Source of the DNA: Shewanella indica | GTDB lineage: Bacteria; Pseudomonadota; Gammaproteobacteria; Enterobacterales; Shewanellaceae | Assembly: GCF_002836975.1 (NCBI RefSeq) | Contig: NZ_NIJK01000052.1 | Span: forward strand, 49,136 to 113,135 | Length of the DNA stretch: 64,000 nucleotides | Reading direction: 5' to 3' | Shown here: positions 34,313 through 45,773 of the stretch, piece by piece | Numbering within the stretch: position 1 is the first letter of the stretch | Layout of the letters: each line of letters starts with the position of its first letter | The notes under the pieces: generated by a model | Databases searched by the model: none | Seen by the model: the letters and a program-made list of their open reading frames with translations, nothing else | What the model was told of the DNA's origin: nothing | Made by a program: the position numbers and the translations under genes

Positions 34313-34750
34313 TTAGTCCCAAGTGACGGTTAGTTGATAGACACCTAACCCGAGGTAGTAGCGGAAGTTGGACTCCCAAATCCGGTAAAGGCCTCGGAAG
34401 TTGTTTAGCGGATACTCCCCCGTGTAAGCCTGATACCCTGTTCCATTTGATAGATTGAAGTCCAACTCTTTCTCCAACTCAGGATAAACCTGGCCAAAGA
34501 AGGCAAAGTCAGTGATATACACCAAACGCCATCCAGAAGCCGAGTCAGAGCGTTCCAGTCGAATTTCAACCGGGTGATAGCCCCCATGCTCCACTGAGTA
34601 ATTGGGGTCTCGGAAATTGAGGGTTACGCCGTCAGAACATCGCTCATTAGGGTGTTCCTCCAGTGTTCTCCGTAAGATGCCACTCAGAGTGACTGTTACG
34701 GGTAGCCACCGGCGAGCTTCGGTCAAATCGATATGCTTACTGTCAATCAT
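34313..34750 (-). CDS. DUF2787 family protein
   Basis: A 145-residue protein with the DUF2787 pattern: LPVTVTLSGIL, NFRDPNYSVEHGGYHPVEI, YITDFAFFGQVYPELEKELDF. Such genes sit beside radC-like genes in integrative elements of Vibrio and Shewanella; the function is unknown. Its start overlaps the RadC-like stop by 4 nt, so the two are translated together. Confidence 0.85.
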   Translation of the reverse strand: MIDSKHIDLTEARRWLPVTVTLSGILRRTLEEHPNERCSDGVTLNFRDPNYSVEHGGYHPVEIRLERSDSASGWRLVYITDFAFFGQVYPELEKELDFNLSNGTGYQAYTGEYPLNNFRGLYRIWESNFRYYLGLGVYQLTVTWD

Positions 34751-35241
34751 AACCAGCCCCTCTCTGCAAACGACTCCACATCCACCTGGCCGATAACCAG
34801 ATGATCCAGTACCGGCACATCCACAGTGGCCAGAGCGTTCACCAGACGCTCTGTAATACGTCTGTCGGCTGAGGAAGGCTCAGGTATACCCGAAGGATGA
34901 TTATGGGCAAATATAACCGCTGCGGCGTTCCGTGAAAGAGTCAACTTAACCACCTCTCTGGGATATACAGCAGCGGCGTCTATAGTGCCAAAGAACAGCT
35001 CTTCACAAGCAATCAATCGGTGTTGGCTGTCCAGTAGCAGAACGGCAAACACCTCTCTCTCGTACCCCGCCATCCGGAGCTTAAGGTAATCCTTTACCAG
35101 AGGCGGAGAGGTAAACACCGCTGTTTTGACATTGTGGTCCTGATATCGGGACTCCAGGATACTTATCGCCTCCCGAATGACCCTCTCTTGGTATTCACCA
35201 TTGCCTTCATTAGAGGCTCCCGGTTTCATTGTCAGTTGCAT
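34747..35241 (-). CDS. RadC-like JAB-domain protein (DUF2466)
   Basis: A 164-residue RadC-family protein with the JAB/MPN metalloprotease-like fold. The metal motif is FAHNHPSGIPEPSSADRR (His-x-His, Ser, Asp), preceded by the FFGTIDAAAVYPREVVK segment. It is shorter than chromosomal RadC (~220), lacking the N-terminal helix-hairpin-helix part, as usual for mobile-element copies. The true start may be the second Met (MKPGAS). The role in element transfer or repair is not known. Confidence 0.88.
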   Translation of the reverse strand: MQLTMKPGASNEGNGEYQERVIREAISILESRYQDHNVKTAVFTSPPLVKDYLKLRMAGYEREVFAVLLLDSQHRLIACEELFFGTIDAAAVYPREVVKLTLSRNAAAVIFAHNHPSGIPEPSSADRRITERLVNALATVDVPVLDHLVIGQVDVESFAERGWL

Positions 35242-35395
35242 AGCAAACCCTTCCTATTGATTTATTTCAGGTTTCTTATGCCTCAAAGGGGTGCGATTAA
35301 TTAACGGTATAAGAAGCTTGGAGACCGCCAGCTCGCATTAAACTAGTAATAACAGGGGTGACATATTCTGCCCCACCAATCTCAATGAGGCCATT

Positions 35396-35869
35396 ATGAC
35401 ATTTACATCTAGTACACCTGCCAGATATCTGGCATCACCATCCAATACTCGTAGAGGAGACATTCGCTGGCCTGAAGAGGTCGTATTGGATTATCAACCA
35501 TTGCTGGTTCTGGGTCGTTTCAGTGATACTGAGCGAAGGCATCAAGTCAAGGGAGCACGGAAAGCGAGGTTACCTAGGTTTGAAACCGAGATAATCCCAG
35601 ATAACTATGGTACCCGACAAAAGAAGATGCATCTCAAGGGGACAATACCTGGCGGAGGCTTCAGGGAACCGGGTGAAGTTGAGCAATTCCTTATTGACAA
35701 AGGCTTTAACCCTGAGTCAATCAAGATTACGGGTGGAACGCTTTACGCTACTCACCCAAAGGAACATCTACCGTTCATGCACTGGGTTGTAAGGTTGCTT
35801 ATCCACTTTCAGGCTACAGGTGAGTGGCTAAACATACTGTACTGGTATCACGACTATCCGGATCAATAA
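35396..35869 (+). CDS. Unknown protein, 157 residues
   Basis: No family recognised. The ORF is basic at the front (KARLPRFE) with no signal peptide or membrane span, and ends with aromatic residues (LNILYWYHDYPDQ). GAGG lies 7 nt before the ATG. It is the only plus-strand gene in the cluster 32.4-45.2 kb, and a shared hairpin follows. Confidence 0.55.
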   Translation: MTFTSSTPARYLASPSNTRRGDIRWPEEVVLDYQPLLVLGRFSDTERRHQVKGARKARLPRFETEIIPDNYGTRQKKMHLKGTIPGGGFREPGEVEQFLIDKGFNPESIKITGGTLYATHPKEHLPFMHWVVRLLIHFQATGEWLNILYWYHDYPDQ

Positions 35870-35885
35870 GAGCCACATAAAAGAA

Positions 35886-35909
35886 AAGGCAGCCCTGAGG
35901 CTACCTTTG
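35886..35909. terminator. Terminator between convergent genes
   Basis: AAAGGCAGCC (35886-35895) and GGCTACCTTT (35900-35909) form a 10-bp stem with one mismatch; the minus strand has a T-rich tail (TTTTCTTTT). Confidence 0.75.
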
Positions 35910-35929
35910 CGATGTGTAATCAAACATCC

Positions 35930-36136
35930 TCACTGCATGGCAGCAGCTCGTTCAATCACTTTTCGCTGCTCTGCAGAGGATGCTTTCAGTACTTGTGTAA
36001 ACACCTTCTTCTTGTCTCTGGAAGAAGCATGCAGTACAAAGTCCGACAGTTTACTGCTTTTAGGGGCCGCCTCTGTGGACTTGTTGAGAAACTTGTTAAT
36101 CACATATCCTCTCTTCTGATGTTGGACTTCAGGCAT
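35930..36136 (-). CDS. Small basic protein, 68 residues, after the GNAT gene
   Basis: No family recognised. It is basic and helical (KKKVFTQVLKASSAEQRKVIERAA). It starts 15 nt after the GNAT stop and ends before a terminator, so it looks like the last gene of the antitoxin-GNAT message. It could be a second antitoxin-like partner, but this is only positional. Confidence 0.5.
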   Translation of the reverse strand: MPEVQHQKRGYVINKFLNKSTEAAPKSSKLSDFVLHASSRDKKKVFTQVLKASSAEQRKVIERAAAMQ

Positions 36137-36151
36137 CGTTCCATACCCTAT

Positions 36152-36712
36152 TCATCCAGACACGACCGTGTACATCGTAACTAACCCTTTCTCGTTGCTA
36201 GTTGTATGTATCAGTTTGAAGCCTTGGGTTTGATATAACTCGATCAATCGACGGGTGTTTTCGCATTCAAGAATGATAGCTCGACCACCAAGCAAAGCTC
36301 TAGCCTCATCAATGACCATATATACTTCATCGAGTATACATTCTAAGTTTATAGGGTTAGGCACAACAGAATAATTCTTGCCGATCTGACCGATCAAATA
36401 AGCTTTGACTCTCTCTGCCAGTTTACTAAAGCCATCGAGCTTCTTCACTTGAGCCCCTGACAACGAGGTGCCGTTAAGTTGCAACTCTTTAAATGACAGG
36501 GAGAAATAGGCCAAGATATCACCATTTTGGCTGACTAAAAGATAAGTCCTGGCCGCATCCCTACGTTCAAAATCGATTGCCTTATTGTGAAGGAACGACT
36601 CCACATCAGCATTTTTGGGACACGTAAAGGAACTAAGCAGCTCTCTGACATCTGCTTCAGAGAGCTCCTCGGTGTTTAATAGGTCACTTATTTTGACAAG
36701 CGTTGTTTTAAT
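36152..36712 (-). CDS. GNAT acetyltransferase, toxin-like, with apparent ATT start
   Basis: A GNAT-fold protein like the tRNA-acetylating toxins TacT/AtaT, which modify charged tRNA. Features: a front with FTCPKNADVESFLHNKAIDF (equivalent of FxC..N..ldxFL in that group), RTYLLVSQNGDILAYFSLS, and the C-terminal acceptor LYQTQGFKLIHTT. The nearest GTG (36604) would cut off the FTC region; the frame is open to ATT at 36712 (just after TAG 36716), preceded by AAAGG. From there it is 186 residues, beginning KTTLVKISDLL after the start. It overlaps the antitoxin-like gene by 25 nt. Confidence 0.7.
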   Translation of the reverse strand: MKTTLVKISDLLNTEELSEADVRELLSSFTCPKNADVESFLHNKAIDFERRDAARTYLLVSQNGDILAYFSLSFKELQLNGTSLSGAQVKKLDGFSKLAERVKAYLIGQIGKNYSVVPNPINLECILDEVYMVIDEARALLGGRAIILECENTRRLIELYQTQGFKLIHTTSNEKGLVTMYTVVSG

Positions 36713-36855
36713 AGCCTAATACCTTTCTCGGCATCTTTCTTATGATCGCGATGCTTCACCTTAACTTTCCTGGGTGATTGCATGTCACTCTTTAAGTGTG
36801 CAATGGCATCGCTATCGGCAACAACAAAGGCTCTGTCAAATGAAGTAGTAGACAT
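36688..36855 (-). CDS. 55-residue antitoxin-like protein
   Basis: An ATG at 36855 behind a strong GAGGAGG site opens a 55-residue frame. The first part is neutral (STTSFDRAFVVADSDAIAHL) and the second strongly basic (KVKVKHRDHKKDAEKGIRLL). Size, charge and position directly before, and overlapping, a GNAT toxin-like gene suit an antitoxin. It is not of the usual DUF1778 type as far as I can tell. Confidence 0.65.
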   Translation of the reverse strand: MSTTSFDRAFVVADSDAIAHLKSDMQSPRKVKVKHRDHKKDAEKGIRLLKQRLSK

Positions 36856-36967
36856 GATGAACCTCCTCAGTTGAACGGCTGCATATCATAGCCTAACTTC
36901 CCTATACTGACCAGACCGTCAATATGTTTTCAGCATATCGCAGCAAATCTTTAGTTGCAATGCGATG

Positions 36968-39900
36968 TTACCCTCTAAGCTCCCGGCCAAGCCCCTTCAA
37001 CAGAAGATCCAGCAGCAGGTTTTGCAGTATCTTCGCAGTATCAGGACGTGACAGGTAATCCATCGACATCTCTTCCTGAGTCCCCATACGACTGATTACA
37101 GCTTCATCAACAGCCTTGGGAAAGTCACCTTGCATAATGGCCTTGCGGTCGTTGTTATGGATTTGGGCCATCACAGCTTCGTTCTCGGCTATCTTGCTCG
37201 CCATCCCCTGTAACCAATCAAGCTTATCGCCTTCAGTCACTCCTTCACCAAAGACTTCATTCATTTTGGCGAGGATCTCTGACAGAAAGTCCTTTTTATC
37301 CTGCTTGGGCTTGGCTGAACCAACCCCAGTAACACCATAAAGCCCATCTCCCCTACCTTCCCTTAACTGCAAGTCCTGGGTGCGTTTCTCTTTTAGCTTG
37401 TAGTGGCTCAGCACTAGCCCGTCGAGGTCGATATCATCATCTTCGAGCACCTCTTCCCGTAGCAGGGGCAGCAGGTGTTTGGCGTAGGTACTGAGCTGTT
37501 CCAGATCAACGGCATTAAATGGGGTGATCTGCGAGGCGAACTCATAGAAGCGGATAAAACTGTTCAAATCCTTCTTGAACATCACCAACTGGTTACGGGC
37601 CTCTTCAGCGGCAGCAATTCGCTCCTCGGCATTGCTCTTTTCCACCTCGGAGCCATGCATCTTAATCTCATTGAACTGACGTTTGGCAGCCCTTAGGGTA
37701 TCCATGGCCAACTGATAGCGTTTGAGGAAGCGGTCTCGCCCCGGTGCCAGGTAATGGAGTAAGCCCTCGGTGCCCCGCTTGGGGTCAAAGTAAGATGCCG
37801 CAAAGGCCTCCACTTCGCTCCACAGGAAGATACCCTCATTCACCAGCTTGTGCTTCAGGTCATACACCAGATTGGGGTCGGAGGCGGTTTCCAGGGTAGC
37901 GGTTTCAAAGTACTTCTGGAACTCTTCCAGCACGTCCTCGGGCTTGTTTACAAAGTCCAGCACAAAGGTACGGTCCTTGCCCGGATAGGTACGGTTAAGC
38001 CGCGAGAGCGTCTGGATGCAGTCCACGCCGGTGAGCTTCTTGTCCACGTACATGGCACACAGTTTCGGCTGGTCAAAACCGGTCTGGAACTTATTGGCCA
38101 CCAGCATCAACTGGTAGCTGTCGGTATCGAATGCCTTTCGCATGTCCTGACCATGAAGGTCGGGGTTCATGCTGCGTTCAGTGTGGGCAATCTCGGTGTC
38201 CGGATCTGTCACTTCACCTGAGAAGGCCACCATGGCCCTGATGTTGCCATAGCCCTGCTCGGCCACGTACTTATCGAACGCGAGTTTATACTTGGCGGCC
38301 TCCAAACGGCTGCTGGTGACCACCATCGCCTTCGCCTGCTGGTTCAGCAAATGTGCCACATTGGCCTTAAAGTGCTCCACTATCACCTGCACCTTCTGGC
38401 CAATGTTATGGGGGTGCAGCCTGAACCACTTACCGAGAGTCTTTTTGGCTTTCTTGCTGTCTACTTCCTGCTCCGCCTTGGCTCCAGCTATAGCCATCTT
38501 GTAGGCCAAACCATAGCTAGTATAGTTTTGCAGCACATCGAGGATATACCCCTCCTCAATGGCCTGACGCATGCTGTACACATCAAAGGGCTTGGGCTTA
38601 TTGTCGTCACTTAGGGGCATTGCCGGGTTATCTGGCCGGCCAAACAGCTCCAGCGTTTTGCCCTTGGGGGTGGCGGTAAAGGCGAAGTAGCTGATGTGAT
38701 TACTGCCAAGGCGGGCCGCTAGAGTCATGTTCATCACATCCTCGGCGGTCAGCTCCTCGTTTTCATCCAGTTGCTCAGCCATCAACACTTCCCGCAGCTG
38801 CCGTGCGGTACTGCCGCTCTGGCTCGAGTGGGCCTCATCGGCAATTACCGCAAAGGTATGGTCTTTCAGGCTGGTGGACTCCTGAATCGCCTTCAGCACA
38901 TGAGGGAAGGTCTGAATGGTCACCACAATGATGGGTGTACCGATAGCCAGTGCGGCCGTCAGCTGGGCCGACTTGCTGCCCTCGCCCTCATCCCGGTTAA
39001 TCCGGCTTATCACTCCTTCGGCATGCTCAAACTGGGAGATGGTTTCCTGTAGTTGACTGTCGAGTACTGTGCGGTCGGTAATCACAATCACCGACTTAAA
39101 CCACTTATCGCCATTGGCATCGTAGAGTGAGGCCAACTGGTGGGTCAGCCAGGCAATGGAGTTGGACTTACCCGAGCCTGCCGAGTGCTGGATAAGGTAC
39201 TTATGGCCAGTGCCTTCCTCCTGCACCTTGGCAAGCAGCTTGGTGACCACCTGCCACTGGTGATAACGGGGGAAGATCAGGGTTTCTTTCTTGTGGATAC
39301 GACCAAGGGCATCTTCCTGCTTTTTCACCTCAAGGTGGATAAAGCGGCCAAGGATCTTAAGCCAATTATCAGGCGTGAGGATTTCATCCCACAGATAACT
39401 GGTAGCAAAGCCCGCCCCTTCATCAGGCAGGTCATTCCCCGCCCCACCCGCCTTAGTACCTCGGTTAAACGGTAAAAAGAAGGTGCTGTCACCGGCAAGC
39501 TTGGTGGTCATCGCCACTTCAAACTGATTCACCGCAAAATGCACCAGTGCCCCCCTGCGGAACTTCAGCAGCGGCTCGTCTTTGTTGCCAGTCTTGGGAA
39601 GCCTGTCCTTACGATACTGCTGTTTAGCATTCTCCAGGCTTTGCTTAAAGCAGGACTTCAGCTCCAGTGTAGCTACCGGCAAACCATTCAAGAACAGGGT
39701 TAAATCTATGCGACCATCGTAACCGTTGGGGCTATAAATCAGCTCTGGTACGACCCTTAAGCGGTTAGCCTGATAGCGATTAATAAGCTCTTGATTGAGC
39801 CCATGGTCGGGCTTAAAGGTGGCAAGCCGGAGCCTCGCCCCTCGGTCTTCCAATGGGTTACGCAGCAGCCACAGGGTGCCCTTGTCTGGGTGTTCCAAAT

Positions 39901-40147
39901 GCCTTACAACGGCATTCAAAAGGTGCTTGTCGGTATCTTGGGGATAGATGCGACAAAAGCCCTCCCAGGCAGCAGGCTGGCTCTCTTTTACGTAGGCCAG
40001 CAAGTCCTCTGGGTACAGAGCCCTTTCTTTATCATACTTTCCACCATCAGAGCTGGCCGACTCGCCCACCAGCCAACCCTGGGTGGCCAGTGCATCGATA
40101 ATGTAGTTCTGAAACGCCAGCTCCCTGGCCTTGGCTTCCATACTCAT
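36968..40147 (-). CDS. hsdR: Type I restriction enzyme, R (motor and nuclease) subunit
   Basis: A 1059-residue HsdR. The N-terminal nuclease domain has the PD-(D/E)xK set GRIDLTLFLNG..ATLELKS (about residue 165-185). The SF2 translocase follows, with Walker A QHSAGSGKSNS (about 320) and DEAD-type box VIADEAHSSQSG (about 435), and later motifs (FAFTATPKGKT, VANKFQTGFDQPKL, QTLSRLNRTYPGK). The C-terminal helical region binds the M2S core. It pulls DNA past unmodified sites and cuts. Its start overlaps the DUF5655 stop by 1 nt. Confidence 0.95.
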   Translation of the reverse strand: MSMEAKARELAFQNYIIDALATQGWLVGESASSDGGKYDKERALYPEDLLAYVKESQPAAWEGFCRIYPQDTDKHLLNAVVRHLEHPDKGTLWLLRNPLEDRGARLRLATFKPDHGLNQELINRYQANRLRVVPELIYSPNGYDGRIDLTLFLNGLPVATLELKSCFKQSLENAKQQYRKDRLPKTGNKDEPLLKFRRGALVHFAVNQFEVAMTTKLAGDSTFFLPFNRGTKAGGAGNDLPDEGAGFATSYLWDEILTPDNWLKILGRFIHLEVKKQEDALGRIHKKETLIFPRYHQWQVVTKLLAKVQEEGTGHKYLIQHSAGSGKSNSIAWLTHQLASLYDANGDKWFKSVIVITDRTVLDSQLQETISQFEHAEGVISRINRDEGEGSKSAQLTAALAIGTPIIVVTIQTFPHVLKAIQESTSLKDHTFAVIADEAHSSQSGSTARQLREVLMAEQLDENEELTAEDVMNMTLAARLGSNHISYFAFTATPKGKTLELFGRPDNPAMPLSDDNKPKPFDVYSMRQAIEEGYILDVLQNYTSYGLAYKMAIAGAKAEQEVDSKKAKKTLGKWFRLHPHNIGQKVQVIVEHFKANVAHLLNQQAKAMVVTSSRLEAAKYKLAFDKYVAEQGYGNIRAMVAFSGEVTDPDTEIAHTERSMNPDLHGQDMRKAFDTDSYQLMLVANKFQTGFDQPKLCAMYVDKKLTGVDCIQTLSRLNRTYPGKDRTFVLDFVNKPEDVLEEFQKYFETATLETASDPNLVYDLKHKLVNEGIFLWSEVEAFAASYFDPKRGTEGLLHYLAPGRDRFLKRYQLAMDTLRAAKRQFNEIKMHGSEVEKSNAEERIAAAEEARNQLVMFKKDLNSFIRFYEFASQITPFNAVDLEQLSTYAKHLLPLLREEVLEDDDIDLDGLVLSHYKLKEKRTQDLQLREGRGDGLYGVTGVGSAKPKQDKKDFLSEILAKMNEVFGEGVTEGDKLDWLQGMASKIAENEAVMAQIHNNDRKAIMQGDFPKAVDEAVISRMGTQEEMSMDYLSRPDTAKILQNLLLDLLLKGLGRELRG

Positions 40148-41091
40148 CAGTTTTCCTCAGCGGCTCGTTTGATTAATGGCTTGGCCTTCTCCAAGTCATC
40201 TACTGTGCGAATTGTCAGTTCCAAATCGCCTGTCCCCCAATGGCCAATCTCACTCACATCACGGCTGAACCCCTCTTCCATATCCACGGTTTTGGGATCG
40301 AGCCGCACCAGCAATTGCAACTTGGGGTCTTGCTTAGGCAGCACTATGATGCACACAAAGTTTTTAAGGCGTCTGAAGGCACCGTAGAGCTTTAATTGCT
40401 TGTAGTGAACGTCATCCCCAAGGCTTGCCGTATAGTCGATTACGCCGTCATAGAGCTGCTTTAATGACACAGAAGCCAGCTCCAACTGTTCGAGGTGAGT
40501 TTTCATCACGGAGGAGGATTTGGGTTTGGCGAAAGCAGCGTCAGTACCAGTTAATCCTATCTGAGGTTTAACTGACTGGCCCGACACAGCCACCACGTTC
40601 ACCAGTTCCAGCATCAGCAAGTCATCGGCAAACAGCTTGTACCTAAGCAGTTCAATGTTGCGGTTTATCTGCTGCACCGCATGTTCATCGTATTTGGTAA
40701 AGTCCCCGGCGATACATAAAAGGCGGGTGCCTTCCCATTCTATGCTCTCGGCAGCCTCATTCCCCAGCGTCTTCATCACTAATAACTGGAATTCAGCCTG
40801 ATGATCCAGCAACCAATCCAGGTAAAACAGCCCCTGATTGATGACGTTCTCGTTGGTGTGGCGTTTGTACTCGATAATCACCGGGCAGCCATTTTCATCG
40901 AGCCCCAGCGAATCGATACGCCCCCTATGAGTCTTACCTGTGTTGTACTCTTTAGCGAGAAATCGTACACCCAGGAAGGCTTCCATGTTGCTCTCAATCA
41001 GTTGCTGTAAGTCTCTCTCGACCACAGCTGCCTTGCCTTCTAATTCAGTTACCCCACTTGAGTGGTACTTAAACAGCTTAATATCACTCAT
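40147..41091 (-). CDS. DUF5655 protein with N-terminal PD-(D/E)xK nuclease-like domain
   Basis: A 314-residue protein. The N-terminal half has a nuclease-like core, GRIDSLGLDENGCPVIIEYKR (about residue 57-76: Asp, Glu-x-Lys), like NucS-type or restriction-associated folds. The C-terminal half matches the DUF5655 pattern (QLYDGVIDYTASLGDD, LKNFVCIIVLP, SEIGHWGTGDLELTI). Its start overlaps the FRG gene stop (ATGA), and hsdR begins inside its stop. It is probably an accessory to the restriction complex or a second effector; no function is proven. Confidence 0.8.
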   Translation of the reverse strand: MSDIKLFKYHSSGVTELEGKAAVVERDLQQLIESNMEAFLGVRFLAKEYNTGKTHRGRIDSLGLDENGCPVIIEYKRHTNENVINQGLFYLDWLLDHQAEFQLLVMKTLGNEAAESIEWEGTRLLCIAGDFTKYDEHAVQQINRNIELLRYKLFADDLLMLELVNVVAVSGQSVKPQIGLTGTDAAFAKPKSSSVMKTHLEQLELASVSLKQLYDGVIDYTASLGDDVHYKQLKLYGAFRRLKNFVCIIVLPKQDPKLQLLVRLDPKTVDMEEGFSRDVSEIGHWGTGDLELTIRTVDDLEKAKPLIKRAAEEN

Positions 41092-41809
41092 TGGACCAAT
41101 CCCTTAATCACATGGTTTTTAACCATTTTTGCAATTGCATCAACTCGAGGAGGATAAATCTTATTCCTCGTATACCCCTCTGACTCTAATTCAGAAAGCA
41201 TCGAACTGGCGTACTTTAAGGAAACCCTAACCCCAGTCAGCATGTCCTTCAAATAGCGATTCTCTTCCAATGCAACAAAACCTGATTTCCATTTAGTACT
41301 GTGTTTAGAAAGGGAAAAGTATCCTTGCTGGGCACGAACTCTTGGGATATCAAAAGTGGTCTCAAATAGCTTGGTTCGCTTTCCGTGGAATGGTCGTCCG
41401 CTGGCCTGATTGGTAACATAATCCTTTGCATCCGGGCAGAGTTGCCACACTACCGGCTCTGAATCTGGGATTACCTGAGTCTTTTCCAACGCAAACCACA
41501 GAGCGACTTTGGGATCGCTCGTCCAATCGAGTAAACGGGTTGGTAACCCATGGTGTTGGGCTACTACCAACCAATCCCAATCATTATCAGGGACTTTGTG
41601 TAAACACCGAGCCGCCTCTCGTTTAAAACATTCCAATAATGTCTTCTCGTGTTCTAGAAGGGCCGATGGCATTCCAATACGCGAGATGCTTGGAAGCATT
41701 TTCCAAGGCTTCCGTTGCCCCCTGTACAATACATGGACAGTCTTTCGCTTACTGTCTCTTGTCCATTCCAGATACTCAGAAACACTCTTCACGGTTGATG
41801 TAATCGAAC

Positions 41810-41813
<4 letters not shown>
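41088..41813 (-). CDS. FRG-domain protein
   Basis: A 241-residue FRG-domain protein. The defining motif is VLYRGQRKPW (about residue 25), with the partner motifs FKREAARCLHKVP and VVAQHHGLPTRLLDWTSDP. FRG domains are common next to phage-defence genes; their biochemical activity is unknown. I start at ATG 41813, which overlaps the hsdS stop as ATGA; the GTG at 41828 is inside hsdS. It is the third gene of the operon. Confidence 0.85.
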
Positions 41814-43179
<1,366 letters not shown>

Positions 43180-43180
<1 letters not shown>

Positions 43181-45180
43181 TATGAGTGCACCTCGGCGAG
43201 CAGCTTCATTATCTCCTTCGCCACCGTATCCAAATCAGCATCAATCTCTTGTAGCGACCTTGGTGGCTGGTACTGGTAGAAATGACGATTAAAGGGGATC
43301 TCGTAGCCAACCATACCCACCTTGCCATCGAGCGGGTCGGTCTTGCTAGTGTCTATCCAGGCGTCGGGCACATGGGGCAACACTTCACGCTCAAAATAAG
43401 CGTTGATATCCTCATTCAGGGGCACATTTTCGTTATCTCTTAGCTCAGAGGCTGGCTCTGGAGCCCCTTTAGCAAGGCAGACCTTGGCTGCGTCATCCTG
43501 TTCACCCAGGCTTGAGTACAGCAGCTTAAGCACTGCCGCTGGCAGCTTGTCGGCTGACATGGCACTGAACGCCTTGGTGAAGACCTTTTTGAATTCCTCA
43601 CGGCAGAGGAACTTATCATTGGAGAGGCTTGAGAGCACCTCAAGTACCGTAGCTTTTAGGGTTTCATCGAGCTTTTCCCAGGCTTTACTTTGTTGTAAGG
43701 TCTCTAGTTTCACTGCATCCTTGGGGTAGATGGCAAGCTTAAGAGGCCGCTCCACAGTAATCCGGCGATAACCGAAGTCGGTGGTGTTAAACACCTTGGC
43801 GATTGCACTATCGACCGCCTTGCCATCGTAACGGCTGTAGAGCTCGACAATGGTGCTAATGGCTGCATCATCAAGGAACTTACGCTTGCTGCCAAGCGAC
43901 TTTCGCATACTTGAATGCATGTCACTGGCGTTAATCAGCAGCACCTTACCCTTACGCTCAGCCGGTTTGTGGTTGGACAGCACCCAGATGTAGGTGGCAA
44001 TACCTGTGTTGTAGAACATGTCAGTGGGCAGTGCGACTATGGCATCCAAGAGGTCACGCTCAAGGATATAACGACGGATTTCGCTCTCACCACTACCTGC
44101 CCCGCCGGTAAACAGCGGCGAGCCGTTAAGAATAATGCCTATGCGGCTTCCCGGGCTATTATCGGATACTGGCTTCATCTTGCTGATGAGGTGCATCAGG
44201 AACAAGAGAGAGCCATCGGACACTCTTGGCAGACCCGGACCAAAACGGCCTTCATGTCCCTTGAGCTTGTGCTCATCGTTAACCTGCTTCTCAACCTTTT
44301 TCCAATCTACTCCGAATGGTGGGTTAGAGAGGCAGTAATCAAACCGCTCGAACCTGAGTTGGTCATCTGACAGGGTATTACCCAGCTTGATATTACTGAT
44401 CTCCTGTCCCTTGATGAGCATATCCGCCTTACAGATAGCGTAGGACTCAGGGTTCAGTTCCTGCCCAAAAGTAGCCAAACGGGCTGAACCATTGATTTCA
44501 TTGAGGTACTCCATACCGGATGACAGAAAGCCGCCAGTACCTGCTGTAGGGTCATAGATAGAACGAACCGCCCCGGGTTTAGTAAGGGCCTCATCATCGG
44601 CACTGAAAACCAGAGAAGTGGTGAGTCTTACTATGTCTCTGGGGGTAAAGTGCTCCCCGGCCGTCTCATTGGAACTCTCTGCAAAGCGGCGGATAAGCTC
44701 TTCAAACACCAATCCCATTTGGTAGTTGGTTATCTTGTCCGGAGACAGGTCTATTCCTCGAAACTTCTTCACTACCTGATACAACAGGTTGGCATCATCA
44801 AGGGCATAGATAGTATTGACAAAGTTGAAGTGCTCGAAGATTTCACGGGCATCTTTGGAGAAGGCTCTGACATAGGCATCGAGGTTATCACCTGTGTTGG
44901 TTTCACCAAGCTTAGTCAGATCCATCTTGGAGACGTTGTAGAAAGACTGACCAGAGGCATTTAGCAGTAGCTTTTCCCGAGCAAGCTCCGCCATATCTTT
45001 AGTAGCTTCAAACTGAGCCAGTACCTTTTCCTTGTTTGTCTCCAGCACACACTCCAAACGCCGGAGAACGGTAAAGGGTAAGATGATGCGGCCATACTGT
45101 GATTGTTTGAAGTCACCGCGAAGAAGGTCGGCAACTGACCAGATAAAACTGGCCAATGAGCTAATGCTTGTGTGTTCCAT
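43180..45180 (-). CDS. hsdM: Type I restriction-modification N6-adenine methyltransferase HsdM
   Basis: A 666-residue N6-adenine methyltransferase. The helical N-domain begins ISSLASFIWSVADLLRGDF. The SAM motif is DPTAGTGGFLSSG (about residue 217) and the catalytic motif NPPFG is near 290. It is longer at the C-terminus than most HsdM (~520), with ~150 extra residues before the end. It is the first gene of the five-gene operon; no promoter was pinned down, but the leader is just upstream. Confidence 0.94.
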
Positions 45181-45773
45181 GGAGTTCCTGCTGACAGCTC
45201 TACCAGTGTATGTGGTGACACCGGGAGCAGCATTCTAACGACAATGTTAACCGGGAAGTCTACCAATAGCCCCTTTTGCTGACCAGTTGTTATTTCACAG
45301 ATTTTCCCTATGGACACATCTCACTTCTCCCCGCAATCTCCCCAAGTCAGCCTATGCCGATTTTGCTTTGGAGCCTGTTCCCCCAAAACCCAAGAGTAGT
45401 CAGCATTTTGAAGGATTTAGGGCATTGCTCTGCCGATTTTCTAATGATTTCTTAAAAGTCCCTAAGGGAATAAAGATAAGAATACTTTAGTCAGATTGCC
45501 GATTTTTCAGCAGAGGGTCAGGATGGCTGAGTAAGGTATGACATCAACTGACCTACAACTCCGCTAACCCATTGTGATACCTGCGTTATAACCATTTCGA
45601 AAATCATGCTTCATATTCATGAATAAATTTCATATAAGCAAATCTCCAAGTCTAGCTTGCGGTTTTGCCGAATCCTCCTGTAAACGTCATTTAGGGGCTT
45701 TCATGGCTTGTCAAAATCGATTAAAACTATAAGTAACAAGGGGGTGACACAAAATGCCCTCTGGGAGATCACT
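45181..45773. other. Intergenic region with three TGCCGATTTT copies
   Basis: About 590 bases between divergent hsdM and the small winged-helix gene. TGCCGATTTT occurs three times in the same direction at 45355, 45431 and 45497 (76 and 66 bases apart). Near 45608-45640 an AT-rich partly symmetric stretch (GCTTCATAT .. CATATAAGC) may be an operator. It could hold the element's replication origin or promoters; no gene is seen. Confidence 0.5.
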
